A stretch of 64,000 bases of DNA from contig OZ024889.1 of NCBI GenBank assembly GCA_964017195.1, positions 66,324,858 to 66,388,857 of the forward strand, given 5' to 3'. Source of the stretch: Siderastrea radians. Its lineage: Eukaryota; Cnidaria; Anthozoa; Scleractinia; Rhizangiidae. The notes under the pieces were generated by a model. It did not search any database. It saw nothing but the letters and a program-made list of their open reading frames with translations, and was not told the DNA's origin. Shown here one piece after another: positions 12,601-19,624 of the stretch (the first letter of the stretch is position 1; each line of letters begins with the position of its first letter). A program made the translations under genes and the position numbers.

Positions 12601-13773
12601 GTTGGCATAAATAAAATCGGCACAATCTTTCTGTCGACAGGCTCCGCACAACTTGTTTTTGGTGCATCGATGCAGTCCCTCGGTGTTGTAGGGTTTCCAA
12701 CAATCCGCACACACATAACTGGACCCGAAAAACCCCGGCAACTTGGTGATGACATCATAATGGTCTTGGTTGTGCAACAGGATCAGTTGTTTGTCTCCTA
12801 GGGGTCCAAACGTCGTGATGTGAAACGATCGCTGCGCATCCACCAGGATGATCTGGTAACCGGTGAGGGACGGAGCTTGACTGAAAGCCGTCAAGGCGTC
12901 ATAGCTGCAAGGACCGAAGGGTACCTTGGCTTCATTCTGGAGATCCCAAGCTAGGGTTCTCTGCAGGGATTTTCCTTTTCGGATGCTGCTCCATTTTGGG
13001 TGCTGGTCCACGCGAGCTTTGGCGACCACGAGGGCTCTGGCGCAACAGAGGTCATCACTGTTTTGGATGCGGATGATGGATTTGGAATTTTTTCTCAACA
13101 GGTCCATCGTGGGATGCCCTGGTTTCCCACGACGGGGTCTGCCGGTACCTTGAGGAGCATGATGGACTTGAGTGATGGATACTTGAAAGGAATCGTCCAT
13201 TTCAAATTGTTCGTTGCTGTTGAGGGCTTGGGCTAAACGTTGGAACAGAGCTTCCACACGCTCTGTGTCTCGACGCCATTCACCCGCACGTAATCCCCAC
13301 CCCTGAAAATTATTGTGCAGGCGATCGGATGCTATTGTAAAGTAGAGGCGATCTTGATCGTGGAGGTCGGGGGTGGTGGTTAACACTTGATCGACGGCTC
13401 GACGTAATCCGTCTTGGAGAGCTTGGGTAATGTTTTGACCTGGAATCAAGGTCCCCCTTTGACGTAACTGGGTCTTGAAATGACGTTCTTGTACCCCCAT
13501 GCGATCACTCCTCCGATCCACAAACGCTTTTAATTGAAAGTCAAAGGTAACTTGCGCAGAGGGATCCAATCCACCCCCACTTTGTTCCCATTGGTCCAAG
13601 GCCTCTTCACAAATGTCGTCACTGTCCGGCATCTCTTCGGTCGAAATCAAATGTCCCACACAGGAATTTGTGTCGTCTTCTGAATCACTTATCTCCAAAC
13701 CAAGCATTGACATGATCTCACGTGTAGCGAGGCCGCTTGGCCCCGCCACATTGTCGTCTTCTTGAGAGGACAT
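9592..13773 (-). CDS. polB: Protein-primed family B DNA polymerase
   Basis: This 1,393-aa replicative polymerase should copy the linear genome from a terminal protein. The N-terminus is acidic. Residues 355-480 hold many CxxC/H pairs suggesting zinc ribbons. The 3'-5' exonuclease motifs are Exo I with D530 and E532, Exo II N588-x4-D593, and Exo III Y715-x3-D719. A cysteine-rich TVYEFxGC..HGCPxC block at 845-868, seen in Polinton polymerases and suggestive of a nuclease-like insert, precedes the polymerase core. Motif A is DxxSLYP at D965, motif B KxxxNSxxG at 1,152-1,160, and motif C YFDTDS at 1,248-1,253. The frame is fully open, starts at ATG, ends in TGA, and has a TATA box about 35 nt upstream. 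It is the longest and best preserved gene of the element. Confidence 0.97.
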   Translation of the reverse strand: MSSQEDDNVAGPSGLATREIMSMLGLEISDSEDDTNSCVGHLISTEEMPDSDDICEEALDQWEQSGGGLDPSAQVTFDFQLKAFVDRRSDRMGVQERHFKTQLRQRGTLIPGQNITQALQDGLRRAVDQVLTTTPDLHDQDRLYFTIASDRLHNNFQGWGLRAGEWRRDTERVEALFQRLAQALNSNEQFEMDDSFQVSITQVHHAPQGTGRPRRGKPGHPTMDLLRKNSKSIIRIQNSDDLCCARALVVAKARVDQHPKWSSIRKGKSLQRTLAWDLQNEAKVPFGPCSYDALTAFSQAPSLTGYQIILVDAQRSFHITTFGPLGDKQLILLHNQDHYDVITKLPGFFGSSYVCADCWKPYNTEGLHRCTKNKLCGACRQKDCADFIYANPRHLKAFHRCKSCHRDFFGPACLEAHAGKTHAGKPATDPQSSVCSQRHRCPDCYQQNVGLSRIQRHHCYHVDCPSCHQYVHADDHRCFIQRAPKPQDEKKRKRTRQKGPRAKRGAAAAAEPHASEEEEDVLPPLHVFFDIEAMQPHEKHIANLVVAETEDNDEPKPFPGPSCIRDFLEWLDTLALHDTRQVNVIAHNFQGYDGYFIIQEYYGDNRIVEQLRNGCKLLEIKHDRIRFIDSMSFFQMPLSAFPKTFALTELCKGYFPHKFNLPSDEYQNYVGILPSRDYYMPETMSLEGRQAFETWHQQQRDQGVVFNFQQELLAYCSSDVRLLKQGCLTFKRMFEDLTGFNPFDHVTIASACNRDLRMNRMIPNSIASEPTRGWKKNNINQSHSALHWLTWCDHQLRQRALQDLTPAEDHDLLPSAYPDPHHQYIQHVRNGGEYKIPGTNFHVDGYCSDTHTVYEFQGCFTHGCPTCYPNRYEKHPHNYDRTMQDVYDATQDKVQNLTKQGYKVIQMWGCEWDHLRDTQPEIDSFVRELNFIKPLQLRDAFCGGRTNAIKLYHHITPGQKIHYIDVTSLYPWVNKTSTYPKGHPTILSQPGHTDIHQYFGLIQCQVLPPRELYHPVLPYRHDDKLLFPLCARCVEEEMAKPLLDRSYHCHHTDEQRALTSTWCSPELVKAVELGYQVLYIHEVWHFEETCEGLFADYVNIWLRIKQEASGWPKEDMSEEEKRKYIHDYYEMEGIQLQYDNIKKNPGLRTLAKLMLNSMWGKFGQRLNKTQIQAFDDPHAFHRFLDTDTLDVRHVSVINDDMVEVHYQHQKEDIRVSPNLNIFVACFTTCHARLKLYQALERLGERVLYFDTDSVIYLEETPTQFQPTLGSYLGDFASELEDDEYIQEFVSGGPKNYGYTTNKEKVECKVRGFRLNSEGHTQLNYDVMRQNVKDEIERPLPKPRQNQVINSHQIVRDPTNYQLYTRPSSKFYQLVCNKRVIDPRTFKTYPYGYE

Positions 13774-14013
13774 GATCAGATGAACTCACTGGAGATCGGG
13801 GCTCTGTTTTTATAGAGAACAAAAAATGTCACGTGGGAGGGGAAGGAGCCAATCACTAAACAGGGTGCCCCCTAGAGAGGGGGTGCCCTAGGGAGGGGAG
13901 GGACGAGGTGGGGGGGACCCCCCTCCCCCCTCTCTAGTTGGGGTCCATGGTGCATCACGGGAATGAATGAGAGACTATAAAACAGATCGAACTTCGAGGT
14001 CAACCATCTCAAG
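13774..14013. promoter_or_regulatory. Divergent promoter between polB and the rightward early-type gene
   Basis: A minus-strand TATAAAAACAG (13,814-13,805) lies about 35 nt before the polB ATG. A plus-strand TATAAAA (13,976-13,982) lies about 35 nt before the ATG at 14,014. Between them is a very G/C-skewed block. CTAGAGAGGGGG (13,872-13,883) pairs with the inverted CCCCCCTCTCTAG at 13,925-13,937, and GTGGGGGGG abuts a run of C. The block could form a hairpin or G-quadruplex and could act as a shared control site. Confidence 0.75.
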
Positions 14014-14421
14014 ATGGACTCTAGTCTAGAGAAGCTGTTAGAAGAGTTTGAGACATTCGAAGTCGAACAAGTTTTAAATGAGGTTAAGAAATGGAGTATC
14101 GACGACGACCAAGACATCAGGGAGTATGGGGAAGCGTTATTGGAAGAACGGAGGAAAAGGAGGCAGCTCGCCCAAGCAGCTCAGGCAGCACGGCACACCT
14201 ACGTGCAACAGCACTGGAATCCAGGCTGCTACCCACAATTTACCACCGAGTGGTACATCCGGGGCCTCGACTTCTGCTGGACCTACTGGCACCACAAATT
14301 CAAGAGGCCCCAGACACCCCCGCCAGCCCCACCGCCCTCGCCCGAGGTCTCGCGAAAGCTGCTACCGATGCGGTTGCCAAGGCCTGACGAGCTCCCCACA
14401 AAACGACAGCGACAGCGATGA
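14014..14421 (+). CDS. Putative early protein, acidic helix then Pro-rich tail
   Basis: This 135-aa frame begins at an ATG in strong context (A at -3, G at +4) about 35 nt after a TATA box. Residues 1-55 are predicted helical and highly charged. The middle (66-100) is rich in W, Y and H, and the tail is a proline block followed by basic residues. No family is recognised. It is one of only two intact rightward transcription units in the element and is divergent from polB, so a regulatory or early role is plausible. A GAG|GTTAAG splice-donor-like site at 14,080-14,088 could instead join its first 23 codons to the overlapping downstream frame. TGA stop. Confidence 0.55.
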   Translation: MDSSLEKLLEEFETFEVEQVLNEVKKWSIDDDQDIREYGEALLEERRKRRQLAQAAQAARHTYVQQHWNPGCYPQFTTEWYIRGLDFCWTYWHHKFKRPQTPPPAPPPSPEVSRKLLPMRLPRPDELPTKRQRQR

Positions 14422-15241
14422 CGACGACGACGACGACGAAGACGACATTGACTCGGACATTAACAATAAAGTGGCAGAGATCCTAGCCAAAGAACAAAAA
14501 CGACTGGCGCGGCGACGGGCAAACCGAGCTAGGTACCGGGTCAGACACCCCGACCGAGTAGCCGAGCAGAAACGTCAGTACCGGGCCAGACACCCCGACC
14601 GAGTAGCCGAGCAGAGACGACGGTACTATGCCAAAAACCGCGATCGAATAGCCGAGCAGAGGCGGCGGTATCGGGAGAGGTGTCGGGACTACCTGAAACA
14701 GTACTATAAGGAGCGTGCAGAACGAATCCGGGAGCACAAAAGGCAATTTTACCGATCGGAAGCAGGTCAACGGTGGCAGAAACAATACTTAGTGAGAAAG
14801 CGTGAGAGCTGTGCCCTCTTACGTCGACAAAGAGGTCCCATGGTCCAAAAGACAACGGAGGAGAAACGCCAAGCCTTAGGACCCCTCAAATTAACCGTGA
14901 CGCTAGAAGATTTTATGAAGGACTTTCATGATTCCCTCTCGCCCAGCCCGGAGGATTCTGTGGACCAACCTGGTACCCTAATGGACATGGATTCAGGGGT
15001 CTTTCATCCCATGGATTATTCTGTAGGCGGCGAATCGTCCCTTTCTTCTTGTGACATGTGGGACGATGGGAAAGGATTTTTGGACAATTTACTCGATGAC
15101 TTGTCGTCGTCGGACGACTCTTTGTTGAACAATTTACTCGATGACTTGTCGTCGTCGTTGGACGATTGTTTCTTTGACTTTTTAACGGACATGATGCTGC
15201 CGGAGGATTCTTCGTTTGATTTGGATGACTTTGTGAGTTAA
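14078..15241 (+). CDS. Basic-repeat protein with acidic activator-like C-terminus
   Basis: This frame overlaps the preceding ORF and continues far beyond it. The unique part (from about 14,420) starts with an Asp/Glu run. Next come four or so degenerate 15-residue repeats of the type RYRxRHPDRVAEQxR, strongly basic and probably helical. The C-terminal 120 residues are acidic, with two copies of a LLDDLSSS motif separated by hydrophobics, resembling VP16-type activation domains. This looks like a DNA-binding activator, but that is inference. The listed ATG has a poor context, so the true N-terminus may come from splicing of the 14,014 exon into the acidic run; the DNA alone does not decide it. 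TAA stop. Confidence 0.5.
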   Translation: MRLRNGVSTTTKTSGSMGKRYWKNGGKGGSSPKQLRQHGTPTCNSTGIQAATHNLPPSGTSGASTSAGPTGTTNSRGPRHPRQPHRPRPRSRESCYRCGCQGLTSSPQNDSDSDDDDDDDEDDIDSDINNKVAEILAKEQKRLARRRANRARYRVRHPDRVAEQKRQYRARHPDRVAEQRRRYYAKNRDRIAEQRRRYRERCRDYLKQYYKERAERIREHKRQFYRSEAGQRWQKQYLVRKRESCALLRRQRGPMVQKTTEEKRQALGPLKLTVTLEDFMKDFHDSLSPSPEDSVDQPGTLMDMDSGVFHPMDYSVGGESSLSSCDMWDDGKGFLDNLLDDLSSSDDSLLNNLLDDLSSSLDDCFFDFLTDMMLPEDSSFDLDDFVS

Positions 15242-15577
15242 ACCCCCTCGTCTTCGTATTTTTTGGCAGAATTGGTTTTTGAAATTGTGTGACTATTTGA
15301 CAGAAGATCTCTTAGTATTTGGCATAACATGGTAAAAGTCATGAACCAATGAGACAGTGACATTTATCCTTTTGGAGAACATTTTAGCTAGGGTGCGCCA
15401 CCCTTTAGGTATTCAACTGGAGTACAACATGTGCATCTTGTCGTATTGCAGTTGGATACCTTCATGCTCGTATTGTATTCCCTATTTCAGACGGCAGAAC
15501 CAACCCATGTGACATTTTTTCATTGTTTTATTTTAACATGTGGATGTGTACACCACCAATGGGTTTTCATTAAATGT
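15242..15577. other. Convergent intergenic spacer
   Basis: This separates the rightward unit ending at 15,241 from the leftward genes. It holds a small polB-like relic (annotated separately) and T-rich sequence near 15,520-15,540. No tRNA or ORF is seen. Confidence 0.6.
15370..15483 (-). pseudogene. Relic of a second polB (motif B region)
   Basis: On the minus strand this spacer reads YEHEGIQLQYDK, then a short interruption including a stop, then GWRTLAKM. The intact polB of the same element has YEMEGIQLQYDN followed by NPGLRTLAKL just before motif B. The match is in the right order and frame, so this is a degraded fragment of another polymerase gene, diverged from the local one. It is too short to function. 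It suggests past recombination or a decayed duplicate inside the element. Confidence 0.65.
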
Positions 15578-15928
15578 TTACAATTTTAAACGTTTCTTGG
15601 CTTGCATGATTTTCTTGACCACGCGTTCCGTCTTGGTTTTCTTGCCGGGTAATCGATCAATGGCTTGGATCATCTTCGTATCGGCTTTCCATTTATCTTG
15701 CAAATTCTTGGCACGACTGTAATCAATGTCGTGTTGCTTAGCAATCTGGTCCAAGCGATTGATCCCTGGATCCCCCCGTTTCAGACGTTTGGCCAAATGG
15801 GTGCCAGGGCCCATGTACTGATAACCGGGCCAATGAAATTCTTTGCCGGTTTTCGCAATCCATTTTTGTACATCCACTGCCCCTCCTCGTTGGGTGCGTT
15901 TGATACCCCTTTTTCTCTTGGTGGGCAT
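15578..15928 (-). CDS. Phospholipase A2-like virion protein (parvovirus VP1u type)
   Basis: This 116-aa protein has a basic N-terminus (KRKRGIKR) with an RTQRGG site at residues 11-16, then a compact PLA2-like domain. The calcium-loop motif YMGPG is at 38-42. The catalytic His-Asp pair lies in KQHDIDYSRA (H66, D67), with Tyr70 following. Parvovirus capsid proteins use this fold to breach endosomal membranes, and related domains occur in adintovirus virion proteins. A role in membrane penetration during entry is inferred. The QRGG site suggests trimming by the element's own protease. ATG start, TAA stop, lying four bases from the stop of the next gene. Confidence 0.85.
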   Translation of the reverse strand: MPTKRKRGIKRTQRGGAVDVQKWIAKTGKEFHWPGYQYMGPGTHLAKRLKRGDPGINRLDQIAKQHDIDYSRAKNLQDKWKADTKMIQAIDRLPGKKTKTERVVKKIMQAKKRLKL

Positions 15929-15931
15929 CTT

Positions 15932-16582
15932 TTAGTCACTGTCGTAATCCAACCGACGTCGTAACTTTTTGCCTTGGTACCAATCTTCCCACCCGGGTAA
16001 GGGTTTCAATCGTTCCACTTCTCGGGCAGGTCCTTTGCCTTTGCCTTTGCCTTTCGTGAAACCACTTTCGGCTAAATGCTTTTCCCAAGTCTTGCGACGT
16101 TCTCGCACGGCTTCTAAACGCGATTGTAGATCCCCTCGACTGGTTGATGGGCTCCCTTTCTTGACAATGGGAATCTTACTGGTGGTGGCTGCTCCTTTGC
16201 CTTTCTTGGTTGCAGGGGTAATGGGAGGTTTGGGAGTCGACGGGCTGCCTTTTATCATGCGCTTCAACCATTGTTCCACGGGTCCCGTTACCAAATCCCC
16301 GGTTTCTTCTTCTTCTTCGCCTGGCGGGCCACCCGGTGCACCAACCCCCACTCCGCCAGGAAATTGACGAATACGTTTGGTTAACTTGGTTAATTCTTGA
16401 CTCAACGGTTTGGTTTGAGCATTCACCAGGGCTGGGGGTAATTGGGGGTTGGCTAACAAGACATGTTTTTTGGCGGCGAGCGTCGCGGCTTTGTTCAACT
16501 AGGCATTTTCGGTAAGTTCTCCTTTGTAATATTGAATGAGTTGTTGCAAGTCCTGGTGGGGAATCATGTAGACCTCGTCCAT
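15932..16582 (-). pseudogene. Virion-associated protein gene interrupted by an in-frame TAG
   Basis: The natural ATG appears to be at 16,582. It gives 27 codons, then TAG at 16,501-16,499, then 188 further open codons in the same frame to a TAA. The downstream part has no ATG near its beginning, so it cannot easily start alone. The product would have a hydrophilic N-terminal helix, an Ala/Leu-rich stretch, a Gly/Pro/Glu linker and a Lys-rich C-terminal half. This composition suits a minor structural or core protein. Either the gene is broken by a nonsense change or the TAG is read through. No enzymatic motif is visible. Confidence 0.7.
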
Positions 16583-16659
16583 GGTCTTGCAATGCACGAC
16601 AGTTGTCACAACAGGTGATATTTATGCTTCCAATAAGAGTCTTTCCATGTCTTGACACG

Positions 16660-16977
16660 TTAACGAACACATTGACATAACACCTCGTGAAGTCCTTGAA
16701 ACAACCCTCGTCCTTTTTGTCGGACTAACCACTGACGACGTTTTTTGACGGAATGTCGACGACGTCCCAAATCACGTAGTACCTTTTTATAGGGTTGAAG
16801 TTTAGCCAGCATGGGAGGGGTTGAAGGAATCTTGTTTTTTAAAAAGTTCAAGACCAGTTCACTCACAGCATTGATTTGATCGGTATTGGCATGTTGTAAC
16901 AACTCTTGACGTTTGGAACCATTGGCTTCTTGTAACATGGACCGTAAAAACGGTAATTGACGTCGAAGACGTTGCAT
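16660..16977 (-). CDS. Conserved basic core-like protein
   Basis: This 105-aa Arg/Lys-rich protein has an N-terminal segment RLRRQLPFLRSML, a central helical part (KRQELLQHANTDQINAVSEL), and a basic C-terminus with KKRRQ and GRGLFQGL. Short basic proteins of this type lie among the structural genes of adintoviruses and are presumed to be DNA-binding or virion proteins. It lies 3 nt downstream of the small core gene at 16,981. The assignment rests on composition and position. ATG start, TAA stop. Confidence 0.65.
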   Translation of the reverse strand: MQRLRRQLPFLRSMLQEANGSKRQELLQHANTDQINAVSELVLNFLKNKIPSTPPMLAKLQPYKKVLRDLGRRRHSVKKRRQWLVRQKGRGLFQGLHEVLCQCVR

Positions 16978-16980
16978 CCT

Positions 16981-17151
16981 TTATCGGTGACGACGACGAT
17001 ACCGTTGGTTGGCTTTTTGGATCGTGCGTTTTATACGTTTATCCGTTTCCAAGGCCACGGCTTTCCCCAATCCCACCATAGCGGGGACCAATAGATTTAA
17101 AAACCCTCCTCGTTGACGACGTCGTCGTAATCTTCTCCTCCTCCTCACCAT
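16981..17151 (-). CDS. Small pX-like core peptide
   Basis: This 56-aa ORF starts at the ATG at 17,151 and ends TAA. It begins with an arginine cluster, then RRQRGG at residues 11-16, a hydrophobic segment (FLNLLVPAMVGLGKAVAL), and another basic tail ending RYRRRHR. The layout (Arg block, GG cleavage site, hydrophobic segment) matches adenovirus pX-like core precursors. A second gene with the same plan is at 22,340-22,531, so these are probably paralogs. It overlaps the upstream gene's stop by a few bases. Confidence 0.7.
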   Translation of the reverse strand: MVRRRRRLRRRRQRGGFLNLLVPAMVGLGKAVALETDKRIKRTIQKANQRYRRRHR

Positions 17152-17477
17152 GAACGGTTCGTCAATAGACGTTGCAGGGCTTTGTTTTGTTTGATGGCAT
17201 CTCGCGACTCTTTATAGCCTTGACGGGTATTGCGTTTGAAATCTTGCCACCAACCCCCACCTCGTTGTCGTTGGTAATGTTGTACATTATCGGTAATGCC
17301 TTTCAAGGCTTGACCGCCTAATTTGCCTAAAGCAAGTCCAAACCCAGGCGCTGGACCCGATAGAAACATACTCATGCCATGGGCTATTTTATCCACCAAA
17401 CGGGGTTTGCGACGTATTAAAGCTCCTCCTCGTTGTTTCCTTTTTCTGCGTCGTCGTCGTCTTCGTTGGACGGCCAT
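17145..17477 (-). CDS. pVI-like basic virion protein with two GG sites
   Basis: This 110-aa protein starts with an Arg/Lys cluster and RKQRGG at about residues 13-18, then an amphipathic stretch (MSMFLSGPAPGFGLALGKLGG). A second RQRGGG follows near residue 72, with a basic C-terminal third. An N-terminal basic leader removed at GG followed by an amphipathic helix recalls the adenovirus pVI membrane-lytic protein. No sequence-level proof is available here. Its start overlaps the previous gene by 61 nt and its end overlaps the next start by a few bases. ATG start, TGA stop. Confidence 0.65.
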   Translation of the reverse strand: MAVQRRRRRRRKRKQRGGALIRRKPRLVDKIAHGMSMFLSGPAPGFGLALGKLGGQALKGITDNVQHYQRQRGGGWWQDFKRNTRQGYKESRDAIKQNKALQRLLTNRSW

Positions 17478-18082
17478 GGTTCTAAGAGTGTGGGACTAGG
17501 AGGGAGCGGCTTTTTATCGATCCAATACTCTTTGGGTCTCAAGGGACGAGGACATCCGTCTACATAGCATAGGGCTTCCAAGGGTTGGTACACAAAATGA
17601 CGGTAGTAATCTTGGACACATCGTTTGGGTAACGGAGGGGTGAAATCCACAATGGTATCATCCAAGGTTTGCATCTTGATTAAAAACCGTTCCAGATCCT
17701 CCAAGGGAATACCACGCACATGGGTTTTCAATTCGGTCAAGGCTTTCGCATAGGTGGTAAACGCAAATCGACTCATGGTCACTTTAAATCGGTATTGTTT
17801 AAAATCATTCCATCCTTTGACCACGGTGCCCACGGCCGCTAAACAGGCTACCAATGTACTGTTGTCCAAAAGGGGCCCAGCAATCATACCTGCGGCCATC
17901 AGGAGTAACGCCATCCCATTGAACAAGGCATTGATACACTTGTAATGATTCAACATTTTTCGATAACACCACCATTGTTGATGATAAAAAGCATACAAGG
18001 AATCCATCCGTTGTAATAATTCCGGGGGGAAGGGAAGTCCATGATGTTTCGATCCATTCAATAACGACACGATGGTTTTCAT
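17417..18082 (-). CDS. Two-TM membrane protein, SLATT-like
   Basis: This protein of about 221 aa has a hydrophobic hairpin near residues 48-88 (NGMALLLMAAGMIAGPLL, then LVACLAAVGTVVKGW), followed by a helix with aromatic and basic residues (FKQYRFKVTMSRFAFTTYA). Two TM segments followed by such a helix resemble the SLATT membrane domain, but I cannot prove homology by eye. The C-terminus is Pro-rich, then acidic (EDDDDAE). I chose the ATG at 18,082 because the frame's earlier start at 18,088 is GTG. It lies 2 nt after the TGA of the upstream gene and overlaps the pVI-like gene by 61 nt. Confidence 0.6.
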   Translation of the reverse strand: MKTIVSLLNGSKHHGLPFPPELLQRMDSLYAFYHQQWWCYRKMLNHYKCINALFNGMALLLMAAGMIAGPLLDNSTLVACLAAVGTVVKGWNDFKQYRFKVTMSRFAFTTYAKALTELKTHVRGIPLEDLERFLIKMQTLDDTIVDFTPPLPKRCVQDYYRHFVYQPLEALCYVDGCPRPLRPKEYWIDKKPLPPSPTLLEPWPSNEDDDDAEKGNNEEEL

Positions 18083-18084
18083 CC

Positions 18085-18939
18085 TCACGCCGAAACCCGG
18101 GCCGACGAGGTTTGTACGCTCGGTGCTCCTCCCTGTTTATAACTGGTGACAATGCTATTGGTCATGGTAACATTAGCAATTTCACGTCCTTGGGCTAATT
18201 GTTCTTGATCTTGTAACATCATCCGTAAACGTCGTTGTAAATCCGCTTGACGCAAGGTGCGAGGGGGTGGACTCCCAGACGTCCAAGATCCTCGAGGGGT
18301 GGCTGGATTGGAGGCAGGTGTCAAAGGCGAAGTGGGGGTTCGTCGTCGTCGCCCGCGTCGACCACCACGTCGTCCACCACCACCACCACCACCTCCTCCT
18401 CCTCCACCACCTCCACCACCTCCACCAGCACCACCAGCACCACCACCAGCACCACCAGCACCACCACCAGCACCAGCACCAGCACCAGCACCACCACGCC
18501 CACCACCGCCACCACGTCCACCACCACCACGTCCACCACCACCATTACCATTACCCCCTGCACCCGCGGCTGTCCGACCACTTGGCGCTGTTCGCCAACC
18601 AGGTGGACTTCTCGGGGACTCCGGGGTGGTCTGGGGGCTATGGAATGAGGGTGAATGGGATGCTCGACTTCCTACCCCAGCAGGGGAAGAGGCCTACACA
18701 GGGGGCGTACCATCCACATCGGGCCAACCCGCGATGACGTCGCCAGGGGGGATGGATTCCATAAACCGATAGAGGGCATCGGCTGCCGTTTCCTCCATGG
18801 CGACGTCGAGAAGGCCTTGGTCTCCCGAAAAATACAAATCTTGCCAGGCCCTTGGGGACATTTGATTACTGGTGGTCGCCCCAACCCCGGCAGGGGCCAC
18901 GGTATCGTACGATTGCGGAGGTTGACGGTCATCGGCCAT
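18085..18939 (-). pseudogene. Gly-rich structural protein gene interrupted by an in-frame TAG
   Basis: The ATG at 18,939 lies about 35 nt after a TATAAAGG box (18,980-18,973). It opens 81 codons of well-formed protein (helical, acidic) that end in TAG at 18,696-18,694. The same frame then stays open for about 200 codons without an early ATG. It passes through a Ser/Pro segment, a long (GGT/GGA)-coded glycine block with scattered Ala and Arg (about 18,375-18,560), an RRGRRRR cluster, and a helical tail rich in Q, L and R. Stop TGA at 18,085. I read this as one gene split by a nonsense codon or readthrough site. The family is unknown; a structural role is inferred from its place in the cluster. 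Confidence 0.6.
18375..18560. repeat. (ACC/TCC/AGC)n trinucleotide-rich tract
   Basis: On the plus strand this is a run of CCACCA, CCACCT and AGCACC triplets. On the minus strand it encodes the glycine/alanine block of the TAG-interrupted gene. Because of its low complexity it is open in several frames, which creates misleading Pro-, His- and Val-rich frames. Confidence 0.9.
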
Positions 18940-18975
18940 GGTCACTCTCTTTTTTCCTGTTCAAATGGGGTGCCT

Positions 18976-19581
18976 TTATAGTCGCTTTTGATAGGTGCGA
19001 GTCCATCCTTCGTCTTTTAACAGGTGACTCAACAAACGCTGTTGATCGGACGAGGCCGGATGTAAATCCAACACCAAATAGCCATACGGTCGTGTGGTGG
19101 CTTGATGAAACGTCTCCAACGTGTCTTTCCAAGTGGTCGGAAACGATTGAAGCATGACATTGCGTACCCCTAATTGATCACGGGGGTTCTTGAACGCCAC
19201 GATGTAATGGGCATTGCGGGAAATACTTTTAGCATATCGACCCACGGGAAACATGTCTTGGCACAAGTACAACACGGTCACCCCTTGATGATGTGAATGT
19301 TTGGTGAATAAATCCAACACGCGTTTATCGTGACTCCCTTCATCCATTAAATCATCCAAGACCAGGACCCCATGTCCTTGAGGAAACCATTGGACCAACG
19401 CGTCATGATCAGGAATCCCTTCGTGAAACACCACCCCTTGATCTTGCATGCCTTGGGTTTCAAACAAATCCGGGTTGTCTACCAAGAGTTTTTCCGTAAA
19501 GACGGTTTTACCACATCCCGAAGGACCCACCACCAAGATAGAGGAGGGGGTATGAAAACGAAACGGTTTCCCCGTTTGCAT
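18976..19581 (-). CDS. FtsK/HerA-type genome packaging ATPase
   Basis: This 201-aa ATPase is expected to pump the viral DNA into the capsid. Walker A is GPSGCGKT at residues 19-26. Walker B is VLVLDDLM near residues 92-99. A downstream YLCQDMF segment carries the sensor-like Gln typical of the A32/packaging ATPases of Polintons, virophages and large DNA viruses. Length fits the compact Polinton version. ATG start, TAA stop. Its promoter side holds the tRNA-like unit, and its stop overlaps the TATA box of the next gene. Confidence 0.93.
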   Translation of the reverse strand: MQTGKPFRFHTPSSILVVGPSGCGKTVFTEKLLVDNPDLFETQGMQDQGVVFHEGIPDHDALVQWFPQGHGVLVLDDLMDEGSHDKRVLDLFTKHSHHQGVTVLYLCQDMFPVGRYAKSISRNAHYIVAFKNPRDQLGVRNVMLQSFPTTWKDTLETFHQATTRPYGYLVLDLHPASSDQQRLLSHLLKDEGWTRTYQKRL

Positions 19582-19600
19582 GATGACTAACTACCCTTAG

Positions 19601-19611
19601 AAAAAAAAAAA
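19601..19611 (-). terminator. T11 RNA polymerase III terminator
   Basis: Eleven consecutive T residues on the minus strand begin 14 nt past the 3' end of the tRNA-like gene. This is the normal spacing and form of a Pol III terminator. Confidence 0.7.
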
Positions 19612-19624
19612 GGCACCTTTTTAT

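Noticed and set aside
10786..12801. Open frames of up to 200 codons opposite and within polB
   Set aside because: They lie entirely within the intact polymerase gene, have no protein character, and reflect its GC-rich codon use.
18257..18772. Long Pro-, His- and Ser/Thr-rich plus-strand frames
   Set aside because: They are read from the opposite strand of the trinucleotide tract that codes for the glycine block of the minus-strand gene.
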